A stretch of DNA of 40,407 nucleotides from positions 1 through 40,407 of the forward strand of contig JAIYBC010000007.1 of the NCBI GenBank assembly GCA_027488845.1, given 5' to 3'. The notes under the pieces were generated by a model, which was not told where the DNA came from, did not search any database, and was given only the letters and a program-made list of their open reading frames with translations. Below are positions 33,937 to 40,407 of the stretch, piece after piece; positions within the stretch are counted from its first letter, which is position 1, and every line of letters starts with the position of its first letter. This DNA comes from Verrucomicrobiales bacterium (GTDB taxonomy: Bacteria; Verrucomicrobiota; Verrucomicrobiia; Limisphaerales; UBA9464). The translations under genes were made by a program, and so were the position numbers.

Positions 33937-33955
33937 AACTTCACAAGAATTCGCC

Positions 33956-34300
33956 ATGATCACCGAACTCGATCTTCTCCAACCCAGCGGTCTGTCGTCC
34001 GGACGAGGACTTCAGCCGACAAAGCTCCCGCTCCAGTCCGGGATTTCCGCACAGAACGTCATCACTGCGATCTTCGCTGCTGATGGCCGAAAGGTGGCGT
34101 TCATCGCCCGTATCGCGGTCGACCCATTGCGGGCGAATGCACTCCTGGAGTGGGGAGATCGCTCGCGATGGGTCACTGACCGCCGACTGGCCAAGAAGTG
34201 GGGCGTCGGACTGGTGTTGGCCGACCCGAACTGGGCCGCGACCCAATTGGCCATGGATGGCGACCAAGCTCCGGCGGGCGTGCCGTTTGTGTTCCTGTGA
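33956..34300 (+). CDS. Early operon hypothetical protein
   Basis: This 114-residue protein starts at the ATG at 33956. It has a beta-rich core, SAQNVITAIFAADGRKVAFIARI, a helix-rich middle and a WGVGLVLADPNWAATQLAM segment. No domain is recognised. The stop overlaps the next GTG start (GTGA). It sits in the semi-essential early region where Mu also has many small unknown genes. Confidence 0.5.
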   Translation: MITELDLLQPSGLSSGRGLQPTKLPLQSGISAQNVITAIFAADGRKVAFIARIAVDPLRANALLEWGDRSRWVTDRRLAKKWGVGLVLADPNWAATQLAMDGDQAPAGVPFVFL

Positions 34301-34740
34301 GCGACGACCACGACCAACGCGCCCGAGCGCTGCACGCGTGGTTCTGTGGAGCCACTGGACAGCAGGTCCCTCTGCGCATGCAGACCCTGACCGCATGGAT
34401 CGACTGGCTTCTCGCTGGGCACAATGGACCGGAGATGGCCTTGGTGATCCGGTACCTGCGGCGGGAGGTTTCCGCGGCGCGCCGAAATCCGGGATGCCTG
34501 GCGCTGCGTCAGCTCCTGAACCTCGAGAACTTCGAGAAGGACCTTGGACTCGCGCAGATGCACAAGGCGGGAGGCTTCGATCCAGAGCGCCGCCTCTCCG
34601 CGCCACCGGACCTCTCTCGCCTTCCAACCGTCGCCGTCGCTCCCGTGACCGCTGATCCCGCTGCCGATTCACCCGTCGAGGAATCCGTCCGTGTCGCCCG
34701 GATCGCCCAACTCGAAGCCCTTAAACGCGAGATCCAATGA
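34297..34740 (+). CDS. Early operon hypothetical protein
   Basis: This 147-residue protein starts at the GTG at 34297, which overlaps the previous stop; the longer open frame upstream is a shadow of the previous gene. It is helical, with RALHAWFCGATGQQVPLRMQ and TLTAWIDWLLAGHNGPEMAL, and an acidic, Pro/Val-rich C-terminus. No family is recognised. It overlaps the following GemA-like gene by 4 bases. Confidence 0.5.
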   Translation: MSDDHDQRARALHAWFCGATGQQVPLRMQTLTAWIDWLLAGHNGPEMALVIRYLRREVSAARRNPGCLALRQLLNLENFEKDLGLAQMHKAGGFDPERRLSAPPDLSRLPTVAVAPVTADPAADSPVEESVRVARIAQLEALKREIQ

Positions 34741-35408
34741 CCCAACGCCAGCGAATTCACCTCTACTTTCCAGCATGGCGTTCTGCTTTTGCCGCCAACT
34801 GGTCGAACCAACGGGGCCAAGTCTCGCTGCTCGAGTCACCTGCCAATGCCGAGCTTGCGAGGAAGATCGACACCTTGGCGAAGCAGAGGGCCGCTGACGA
34901 GTTCCGTGCGCCGAGCGGCGACGATCTTCGTCACATGACGCACCTCTTGGTTCTGGGGAGACCTGTCAGCAGCAACGATCTAGGCAACCGGGATCTAGAC
35001 CGGGTCCTCAACACGTTCCGACTCCTCGCGAATCCCGACAACCTCCAGGCTGTTATGGAGGAACAGGCCCCGGATGCAGCGGATCGGAAGCGGATGGAAT
35101 ACGCTGTCAGGAACTGTGGGTGGCCCGAGGCCTATGTGTTGCATGTCTGCCGGGAGAAGTTCGGGACGAGTAGATGGGATTCCCTGCCGTTGGCTCGGCT
35201 TCACCAATTGGTGATCACTCTGAAGGCTCGACGGCGCGCCCGCCTCGGCAGCACGTCTGCAGCGCCTTTCCCGGGAGCACCGCCAATCGCCAGACCAAAC
35301 GCGACGCCCCGCAGATCCCGAATTCCATCGCCTCCGGCGGAGAGGTTTGTCCAGACGTGGAGTGTGCCGAGCACTGGGGCATTCGGCGCAACCTACACCG
35401 GAGACTGA
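34737..35408 (+). CDS. GemA-like (Mu gp16/DUF1018-like) protein
   Basis: This 223-residue protein has helical segments with LRHMTHLLVLGRPVSSNDL and a later EAYVLHVCREKFGTSRWDSL followed by LPLARLHQLVITLKARRRA, resembling the DUF1018/GemA type found at the end of Mu early operons. GemA modulates host gene expression in Mu. The C-terminal ~55 residues are Pro/Arg-rich and probably disordered. It ends the early operon; about 340 bases without an assigned gene follow. The family call is tentative. Confidence 0.5.
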   Translation: MTQRQRIHLYFPAWRSAFAANWSNQRGQVSLLESPANAELARKIDTLAKQRAADEFRAPSGDDLRHMTHLLVLGRPVSSNDLGNRDLDRVLNTFRLLANPDNLQAVMEEQAPDAADRKRMEYAVRNCGWPEAYVLHVCREKFGTSRWDSLPLARLHQLVITLKARRRARLGSTSAAPFPGAPPIARPNATPRRSRIPSPPAERFVQTWSVPSTGAFGATYTGD

Positions 35409-35751
35409 ACTGAGCTCTCAACCATACCCCTATGCAGGCAAGCTTCTTAGCCCGGATGACGCTCCGCTTGAGAACAGAAAAGCTCGGGCGGGCTACCCAC
35501 TAGATGCTTCCAAATTGGTTCCAGCTCATGGGAGGGAGCGAATTCGCGAAGATGCAAGACCTGCTCCAAGGCTTTCATTCCAAAGGAGCAGCGCCGATTT
35601 GTTGGCTTCATCAGCCTTGATCTACGAGCGGACTGCGACCGTTTTTTGAATTCATTCATGCCACTCCGCTTATACCACGTTTCGAGATGCCTAAAGGAAG
35701 CGGGATCTTTTCCTCGCAGGCCAAATGCCATCTCTAACTGCCTGATAATCA
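35409..35751. other. Intergenic region before head-protein gene
   Basis: This ~340-base stretch separates the early operon from the relocated head gene and probably contains its promoter. A minus-strand frame of 101 residues (35447-35752) is open but its composition is poor and it has no domain. It could be a decayed host-derived element. Nothing else is recognised. Confidence 0.4.
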
Positions 35752-38460
35752 ATGAGCGCTGAATTCAGGAAAAGTGCTAGTGTGCCCGCTGAAAAGGTAG
35801 GAAGCCGGTCTCCCGTTTCTCGCCCCCTCTCTTCTGGGGAGTGGGCAGACATTCCCGTTGCCCTGCGTGAACGGGCGTTCTTCAGCGCCCACGTCGAGAG
35901 CGCTCGATTCCTGGAGAGGACCAAAGCCCTGCTGGAAGACTTTCTGAACGAAGCCAGGGAAGAGATCGTGCAGCCAGATGGGACGGGCACCACTGCACTA
36001 AAGGTCGGTAGCCGCGCCCACTTCGTGGATCGGGTCCGTCGCTTTGCCATCGAAGAAGGGGTTCCTGTGCCCGAGTCTTGGAAGGGTTCCATCCGGGATA
36101 TCACCCATTCGAGCCGGCTGGCCCTGATTTTTGATATCCAGACTCTAGCTGCCCAGGAGTACGGATCGTGGAGGCAAGGGATGCAGAAGGATGTCCTGAA
36201 CGAGTTCCCCGCCTACCGGTTCATCCGAGAAGTCGACGTAGTCCAGCCGCGACCGCTCCATGTTCAGAACACCGGAGTCGTACGACTGAAGACCGACCTC
36301 CCGTTCTGGCTTACCATGAACAGCCCGACTCTTGGTGGCTTTGGCGTGCCTTGGGGTCCGTGGGGATTCGGCAGTGGGATGGGAGTAGAGGACGTCGACC
36401 GGAAGGAGGCCGAGGCCCTGGGACTCATCAAGCCTGGGGACCGGCTAGAACCCGCCGAGAAGGGCTTCAACGACCATCTCAAGGCCAGCGTCACCAACCT
36501 CAGCCCGGAGATTCAGGAGTTTCTCCGTCAGAAGCTTGGAGACTCGGTGAAGTTCCAGGACGGGGCCGTTTGGTGGAAGGGCGATCGGGCGAGCAAGCGG
36601 GACGCGGGCGTGGCTCCAGTTCCCCGCAGGAAGCCATCGCCGATCGATCCCAATGCATTTCCCGAACGACTCGACATCTTGGTGCCGGTCCGTCGCCTCG
36701 GCGGCAGCACAGGCGCGGAGTTGGTTCGCGATCCGCTAACCGGACAACTGTTCGTCCGCAAGGAGGGCAATTCGCCCGACCACGTGCGGGAGGAGTTCGC
36801 TGCCGATCAGGTGTACCGGGCTCTGGGGGTGAACGTGCCGGAGGCCCGCATGTACGATGATGGAAAGCGTCCAGTGAAGCTGGCCCGTTTCATCGAGGGT
36901 CGCACCTTGGGATCCCTTCCGCCGCCTGAGCGCGAGGCAGCGATTCTCAAGCTCCGGGACCAGTTCGCGGCGGACGCCTGGCTGGGAAACTGGGATGTCG
37001 CTGGGACCGGCCTCGACAATGTCCTGGTGGATGAAGCCGGAACTCCGTGGCGAATCGACAACGGCGGATCCCTGCGATTCAGAGCCCAAGGCGCCCGGAA
37101 GACCGCAGAGGAGTGGAACGCCTGGCCCACGGACCTTTGGACGATGCGGGACGCCGCGAAGTTCCCGGTTCCGGGGAAGGTCTTCGGGGGCATGCCAATC
37201 TTCGATGTCTCCAAGGGCATTCGAGGATTGGACGGCCGGATTTCGGCTGCGATCCAGGCGGCTCCTGCCGAACTGCAGCCCGTCTTGGGGTTCCGCTGGG
37301 AACAGATGAGGCAGATCGCAGCCAAGGCCCTCGACTACCAGTCGACCCAATTCACAGCCTCCTACTCGGACGAGGTCACGCGATGGATGATGGAACTCCG
37401 GAAGTCCGGGGTCTTCGACCGTCTGTCGACGGAGCTCCGCCAGGGGAAGGCGGGCGACTACGTGCTGAACGATGAGAACGGCGTCCCGTTCGACCATCTT
37501 CGGACCCAGAAGGGGCAGAAACACGCCGACCCAAGCGAGAACTTCTTCCTGGTCGTGTCGGAGGCCGCCAAGACGATCAATGGGCACCACGCCAAGGGCG
37601 ACACCGCCTACAACCAGGGCAAGCTCAGCAACGCTGCCGCACTCGCGCCGGAGCTGAAGAAGCTCTCGGCCTCTGGCAATCCGCAGCAGAAGGCAATGGC
37701 GGCGCACTACCTTGGGGTCCTGGAGGGCATCGAATCGGCAAAGGGAAACACCAGCTCCAAGGTTCCCTTTGTGACCAAGTTTGAATTGAAGTCGACCGCG
37801 TCCAAGGCCCAGAGGTCTGTGATTTCGGAGCTTGCCGACTGGATGTCGAAGAATGGCGGAGACTGGTCCATCGTAAGCCAGTGGGCCGGTGATCAGGCGG
37901 GTTCGAGCAAGAGCAATGGCAGCAAGGCGCTGAAGCGACTGCTACTCGACAACCTGGTTGGAGCGTCGGAGTCGGATTTCTGGGACCCACCGGCTGCGAA
38001 GAACTTGGCGGCCATGCGGAAGGCGCATGGGGAACGCTACGATCGCTCGATGCTGATGTTCCAGGCATTCGTCCAGGAGGTCCTTGGTAAGCTCCAGTTC
38101 CCAGGGAACGATCGGAATGCCCGAAGCGTCCGAATCTTGCGGACCGAGACCAATGCGGGAGCCGTGCCGATTCCCGTCGGGAAGGTGGGAACCTACAAGC
38201 GTGGCGTGAATGAATCGGGATCGCTCTTCTATCCGGTGTTCACCGGGGCGAGGACCATCACGGTCGTTCCGCACACCCGGATCACCAGTCTCTACTTCTT
38301 CGAACGCACCCCTGGGGCAGGCGGTGACTTCCTGCTCGGTGACATGGAGAACGAAGCCACCTACATCGGGTGGGGGCTGCGGGTTCTGAACCTTGGCGTC
38401 CTGCCCAAGGAACGGGTGCCGATGAAGATCGGCAGCACCAGAAAGGAATGGGAACTATGA
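35752..38460 (+). CDS. Mu F-like minor head protein with kinase-like domain
   Basis: This 902-residue protein opens with a Mu F-like head-morphogenesis module: an N-terminal helical part, YGSWRQGMQKDV and the W/G-rich FGVPWGPWGFGSGMG at about 197-211. Residues ~315-445 look like a HipA/PI3K-type kinase: VRDPLTGQLFVRKEG with Lys337, EEFAAD with Glu347/348, hinge-like ARFIEG, GNWDVAG with Asp415, LDN with Asn423 and RIDNGGS with Asp436. The key catalytic residues appear intact. The last ~110 residues, with VRILRTE and DMENEATY, weakly resemble an ADP-ribosyltransferase. In Mu F lies after the portal gene; here it is 15 kb away. It may enter the host with the DNA, as inference. Confidence 0.72.
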   Translation: MSAEFRKSASVPAEKVGSRSPVSRPLSSGEWADIPVALRERAFFSAHVESARFLERTKALLEDFLNEAREEIVQPDGTGTTALKVGSRAHFVDRVRRFAIEEGVPVPESWKGSIRDITHSSRLALIFDIQTLAAQEYGSWRQGMQKDVLNEFPAYRFIREVDVVQPRPLHVQNTGVVRLKTDLPFWLTMNSPTLGGFGVPWGPWGFGSGMGVEDVDRKEAEALGLIKPGDRLEPAEKGFNDHLKASVTNLSPEIQEFLRQKLGDSVKFQDGAVWWKGDRASKRDAGVAPVPRRKPSPIDPNAFPERLDILVPVRRLGGSTGAELVRDPLTGQLFVRKEGNSPDHVREEFAADQVYRALGVNVPEARMYDDGKRPVKLARFIEGRTLGSLPPPEREAAILKLRDQFAADAWLGNWDVAGTGLDNVLVDEAGTPWRIDNGGSLRFRAQGARKTAEEWNAWPTDLWTMRDAAKFPVPGKVFGGMPIFDVSKGIRGLDGRISAAIQAAPAELQPVLGFRWEQMRQIAAKALDYQSTQFTASYSDEVTRWMMELRKSGVFDRLSTELRQGKAGDYVLNDENGVPFDHLRTQKGQKHADPSENFFLVVSEAAKTINGHHAKGDTAYNQGKLSNAAALAPELKKLSASGNPQQKAMAAHYLGVLEGIESAKGNTSSKVPFVTKFELKSTASKAQRSVISELADWMSKNGGDWSIVSQWAGDQAGSSKSNGSKALKRLLLDNLVGASESDFWDPPAAKNLAAMRKAHGERYDRSMLMFQAFVQEVLGKLQFPGNDRNARSVRILRTETNAGAVPIPVGKVGTYKRGVNESGSLFYPVFTGARTITVVPHTRITSLYFFERTPGAGGDFLLGDMENEATYIGWGLRVLNLGVLPKERVPMKIGSTRKEWEL

Positions 38461-38792
38461 TGAGAATTGTCGAACGGCTGGATCTGGAGGAGGGATTCGA
38501 ATTCCAGAAGGCCTACATTCGGGATCTGGACGGACGTCCCGCCCTTTTCGGGAGCTTCGGAGGAGTTGAGTGCGACATGGAGACCAAGGAGTCGCTCCTC
38601 GAGGCTGGAGTGGTTTGCTGCCAGCCCGTCGACTTCGACGCTGACTGGCCACTTTCGGTCGTTCTCGAAGGAGTCGACGACCAACGCTATCGGATCAATG
38701 GAGCGACTGCAGATCCACGGGCCGTGGCGGCCGCTCGTCGGTTCCACGAGCTCCTCATCAGCGGCGAAGCGAAACCCGGAGTGGAGCTCTGA
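38457..38792 (+). CDS. Hypothetical protein downstream of head-kinase
   Basis: This 111-residue protein starts at the ATG at 38457, overlapping the head-protein stop (ATGATGA), so its translation is coupled. It is acidic, with IVERLDLEEGFEFQKAYIRD and a Cys pair in VVCCQPVDFDADWP, and ends with a helix AAARRFHELLISGE. No domain is recognised. The coupling raises the possibility that it is a partner or inhibitor of the kinase-bearing protein. Confidence 0.55.
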   Translation: MMRIVERLDLEEGFEFQKAYIRDLDGRPALFGSFGGVECDMETKESLLEAGVVCCQPVDFDADWPLSVVLEGVDDQRYRINGATADPRAVAAARRFHELLISGEAKPGVEL

Positions 38793-38794
38793 CC

Positions 38795-39145
38795 ATGTGG
38801 ATCGCCTCCAAGCTGGGATTCTATTCCATGGTCCAGAAGTCTGCCGGAGAATGGCACATCCGAGCCAGGCTTCGCCGCGACTTGGAGCAGCTCGCCCAGG
38901 CCACGGATCTCGATCCCGCGGAGATCCAATGCTGGGAGCACACTGACTACCGATGGCGCATCATCTGCCGGGACCCGGTGAAGATGGCTGAAGTCTTCCT
39001 CGGTCTGTTCGCCTCGGTGACCTACGGGAACTTCAAATCCGAGGTCGCCCGTCATCCTGACCAGCAGGGGAAACTGCCGGCGTACCACCATCTGTGGTCA
39101 GAACTCGAATCACTGCAGGAAAAAAATCGAAGAAACCCCAGCTGA
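38795..39145 (+). CDS. Conserved phage/bacterial hypothetical
   Basis: This 116-residue protein follows after 2 bases. It has the recognisable pattern MWIASKLGFYSMVQK, GEWHIRARLRRDLEQL, DYRWRIICRD and a C-terminal YGNFKSEVARHPDQQGKLPAYHHLW, a family of ~110-residue proteins of unknown function found in many phage and chromosomal contexts. It is probably a small single-domain alpha/beta protein. No biochemical role is known to me. Confidence 0.6.
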   Translation: MWIASKLGFYSMVQKSAGEWHIRARLRRDLEQLAQATDLDPAEIQCWEHTDYRWRIICRDPVKMAEVFLGLFASVTYGNFKSEVARHPDQQGKLPAYHHLWSELESLQEKNRRNPS

Positions 39146-39157
39146 ACCAACGCCAAA

Positions 39158-39189
39158 GGCCGGAACCGTGTTACCAGCACGGCCCGGCC
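39158..39189 (+). terminator. GC-rich hairpin after the small gene
   Basis: GGCCGGAACCGTG (39158-39170) can pair with CACGGCCCGGCC (39178-39189) around a 7-base loop, with one bulge. It lies in the gap after 39145 and before the next start at 39212. There is no U run, so it may be a terminator-like pause or a structure affecting translation of the next gene. Folding was not computed. Confidence 0.35.
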
Positions 39190-39211
39190 AGGGCGCGACC
39201 AGCTCACTACC

Positions 39212-39427
39212 ATGAGCCAGCCGCAAAAGCGCATTCCCGCGCACAACAAGACCGTGTTTTACACAGAGGGTCAGACAACGGCTGTCCTGGTCGAAAGATT
39301 GGGCCGCCGTCGGCAGCAGCAGCTGCTCGGCGTCACAACGGCCGAGGCGCTGCTGACCTGGTGCCGGGCCAATGCCGCGGCACTGCTGTACCTCCCGACC
39401 TCAGCCCCGGAAGCCAACAGGAACTGA
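39212..39427 (+). CDS. Small right-end protein
   Basis: This 71-residue protein (starting MSQPQKRI) has a helical centre with RRRQQQLLGVTTAEALLTWC. No domain is recognised. It is 1 base from the following HTH gene and the two likely form a bicistronic pair at the extreme right end of the prophage. Confidence 0.5.
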   Translation: MSQPQKRIPAHNKTVFYTEGQTTAVLVERLGRRRQQQLLGVTTAEALLTWCRANAAALLYLPTSAPEANRN

Positions 39428-39428
39428 A

Positions 39429-39740
39429 ATGAAGCCCCCGACCCGTCCGGCACCCGCCCAAGCCGCCACCCAACTGACGCTGTGGACACCCACCCTGGCC
39501 ATCCCCCAGGGAGACGGGACATTCGTGGTCAAGCCAGGCAAGCCGGTCGAGTGGATGACGCCCGCCCAGTTCGCGGGGGCTGTTGGGCTCCATCGGAACA
39601 CCGTCTACACCTACCTCGGCTCCCCGGCACTTCCTGAGCGGTTTATCGACTACATCGGCCTGCGGAAAATCCGCATCCAGGCCGCGGCGGTGGAATACTT
39701 CAAGGAACACAGCCGGAATCGCCGCATGGGAGTGATCTAG
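39429..39740 (+). CDS. Helix-turn-helix (excisionase/MerR-like) protein
   Basis: This 103-residue protein starts at the ATG at 39429; the upstream in-frame part is a shadow. Residues ~38-70 form an HTH-like segment: WMTPAQFAGAVGLHRNTVYTYLG, typical of small DNA-binding adaptors such as excisionase-like HTH_17 proteins, followed by a beta-wing-like stretch. Adjacent to the right end repeats it may regulate transposition or act as a late or end-binding factor. The function is inferred from fold only. Confidence 0.6.
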   Translation: MKPPTRPAPAQAATQLTLWTPTLAIPQGDGTFVVKPGKPVEWMTPAQFAGAVGLHRNTVYTYLGSPALPERFIDYIGLRKIRIQAAAVEYFKEHSRNRRMGVI

Positions 39741-40143
39741 GGCGCACTTGTCCCCTCATTCTCCTCGGATCACAGGTTTCTTGGCACCGCTTCCTAGCGT
39801 TCCCAGGCCCGCGTCAGAAACAGCCATGGGAACTGCGCCACCTGGCTGACCTCGGCCGGCATTTGGCCAAATCCGCATCCAGGAAGCCTGGCTCCTTCTT
39901 GGTGCGTGGCGGACTTGAAGGAGGGCGGAATCCGACAGGTTCTCTCCTCATCCCTGAGGAACCCTCTAGAGAACACTGCGGAGCATCCGAATACGGGGTT
40001 CGTCGCTGCTTGCGGCGATTGCTCTGCGAACTGCGTTTGAAGTCGCAACTGGAATGGTTGGTGCCCATGGAGGGCCATTCAGCATACGGTCGCAAACCGC
40101 CCCATCAAGTTGGCCACAGCTTTTCGCTGAAGAGACTCAGCTT
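39741..40143. other. Right-end stretch without a convincing gene
   Basis: No gene is supported here. A plus-strand and a minus-strand frame are open for about 90-120 codons, but with shadow-like composition and no domain. The stretch may be decayed DNA packaged at the prophage right end, where Mu-type phages tolerate variable sequence. Confidence 0.45.
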
Positions 40144-40167
40144 GGACCCTTTTCAATCATTTCTCAC
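40144..40167 (-). repeat. Right-end inverted transposase-binding-type site, inner
   Basis: On the minus strand this reads GTGAGAAATGATTGAAAAGG and continues GTCC. It matches the left-end site 421-444 at 21 of 24 positions and is in inverted orientation, as expected for end-binding sites of a DDE transposase. GAGAAA faces outward. It is about 120 bases from the right junction. Confidence 0.7.
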
Positions 40168-40258
40168 AGCCCTCGATTCGGGTCGCCTCCCGAAAGTTTG
40201 CAATTCGGGCTCTTTCAGCCGCCGATCCTGTTGAGTTCACGCGGCTTCCAGCCTCCAT

Positions 40259-40282
40259 AAGGCTGTTTCAGTCATTTCTCTC
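40259..40282 (-). repeat. Right-end inverted site, outer, degenerate
   Basis: On the minus strand this reads GAGAGAAATGACTGAAACAG and on; it keeps GAGAAATGA-x-TGAAA but diverges after that, about 16 of 24 positions matching the left site. It lies 4-8 bases inside the right junction and would be the outermost site. Confidence 0.55.
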
Positions 40283-40286
40283 TGTC

Positions 40287-40407
40287 GTGGTGGAAGGGCC
40301 TTCGGGCACCGAACCGGTACGGAAGGGGATCTCCCCGGAGCGTGTGAGGGAGATCGTGGCAAGGAAGGGCAAGCTGAGCTTGGGCGAGTTCCTGATGTGC
40401 CGTATGC
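40287..40407 (+). pseudogene. RAYT-like transposase, 3' part, runs off the window
   Basis: The frame read GTG GTG GAA GGG (from 40287) gives a peptide containing RKGISPERVREIVARKGK and SLGEFLMCRM, the pattern of the C-terminal part of RAYT transposases of Verrucomicrobiota. It continues beyond the window end. Joined in frame to the left part at 284-413, it restores an uninterrupted peptide ...RGVVEGPSG...; the prophage therefore disrupted this gene. Confidence 0.6.

Larger units (their letters stand above)
414..40286. mobile_element. Mu-like transposable siphophage prophage
   Basis: The element carries MuA-like transposase, MuB-like ATPase, Gam and GemA-like genes and a Mu-ordered packaging and head block (DUF2730, gp26, gp27, gp28, gp29, gpG, protease/capsid, gp36, gp37). 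The tail genes lack a sheath, which suggests a siphovirus. The ends carry inverted 22-24 bp repeats, and GTGG occurs on both sides (410-413 and 40287-40290). Excision restores the host reading frame. Mu-type phages usually duplicate 5 bp. Here 4 bp match exactly, or 4 of 5 with AGTGG against CGTGG, so each boundary is uncertain by a few bases. No structural gene looks broken. Confidence 0.88.

Noticed and set aside
35447-35752. Minus-strand frame of 101 codons before the head gene
   Set aside because: It is alone in the gap, has no recognisable domain and no clear ribosome site; kept only as a note on the intergenic region.
39794-40078. Minus-strand frame of 94 codons near the right end
   Set aside because: Open frame without domain, ribosome site or neighbour; composition looks like non-coding DNA.
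1-40407. CRISPR array, tRNA or rRNA genes
   Set aside because: No regularly spaced repeat series and no tRNA- or rRNA-like segment was noticed.
1-40407. Invertible tail-fibre segment (Mu Gin/G-segment type)
   Set aside because: No serine recombinase gene and no inverted repeats flanking an alternative fibre end were found; the fibre has no partner fragment.

Overview
The window holds one complete-looking transposable (Mu-type) prophage, about 39.9 kb (roughly 414-40286), with a few hundred bases of host DNA on each side. The host is probably a GC-rich Verrucomicrobiota bacterium. That rests on the flanks, which look like the two halves of a REP-associated tyrosine transposase (RAYT) gene with a REP-like palindrome, and on recall of related proteins. 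It is an inference, not a taxonomic assignment. Removing the prophage and one copy of a shared GTGG rejoins the two host halves in frame.

Layout. The regulatory region lies in the middle (27.7-28.5 kb) and the genome reads outward in two arms. The rightward arm (28546-35408) is the early/transposition operon: a small Cro/Ner-like HTH protein, two small unknowns, a ParB-like protein, a MuA-like transposase, a MuB-like ATPase, a small membrane protein, a Gam-like DNA-end protector, two unknowns and a GemA-like protein. After a gap come a large Mu-F-like minor head protein carrying a kinase-like domain (35752-38460) and four small genes, the last an HTH protein. The leftward arm (25437 down to 531) is the late operon in Mu order: lipoprotein, DUF2730-like, gp26-like, Dam methylase, small and large terminase, portal, gpG-like, a protease-scaffold-capsid fusion, head-tail connectors, tail tube, tail fibre, tail chaperones with a probable -1 frameshift, tape measure, DUF2163 protein, NlpC/P60 protein and tail-tip protein. 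No contractile sheath is seen, so the particle should be a long-tailed siphovirus, like the B3/D3112-type transposable phages.

Two AT-richer cassettes look foreign. At 17770-19051, two membrane proteins on the opposite strand sit exactly where the Mu F gene would be expected; the F-like gene is instead at the far right. At 25759-27683, an HsdR_N/PD-(D/E)XK-like protein and a SIR2-like protein form an operon beside the repressor and look like a defence or superinfection-immunity module. These, the kinase-bearing head protein and the frameshifted tail chaperone are the main points of interest. I recognise no endolysin or Mor/C-type late activator.
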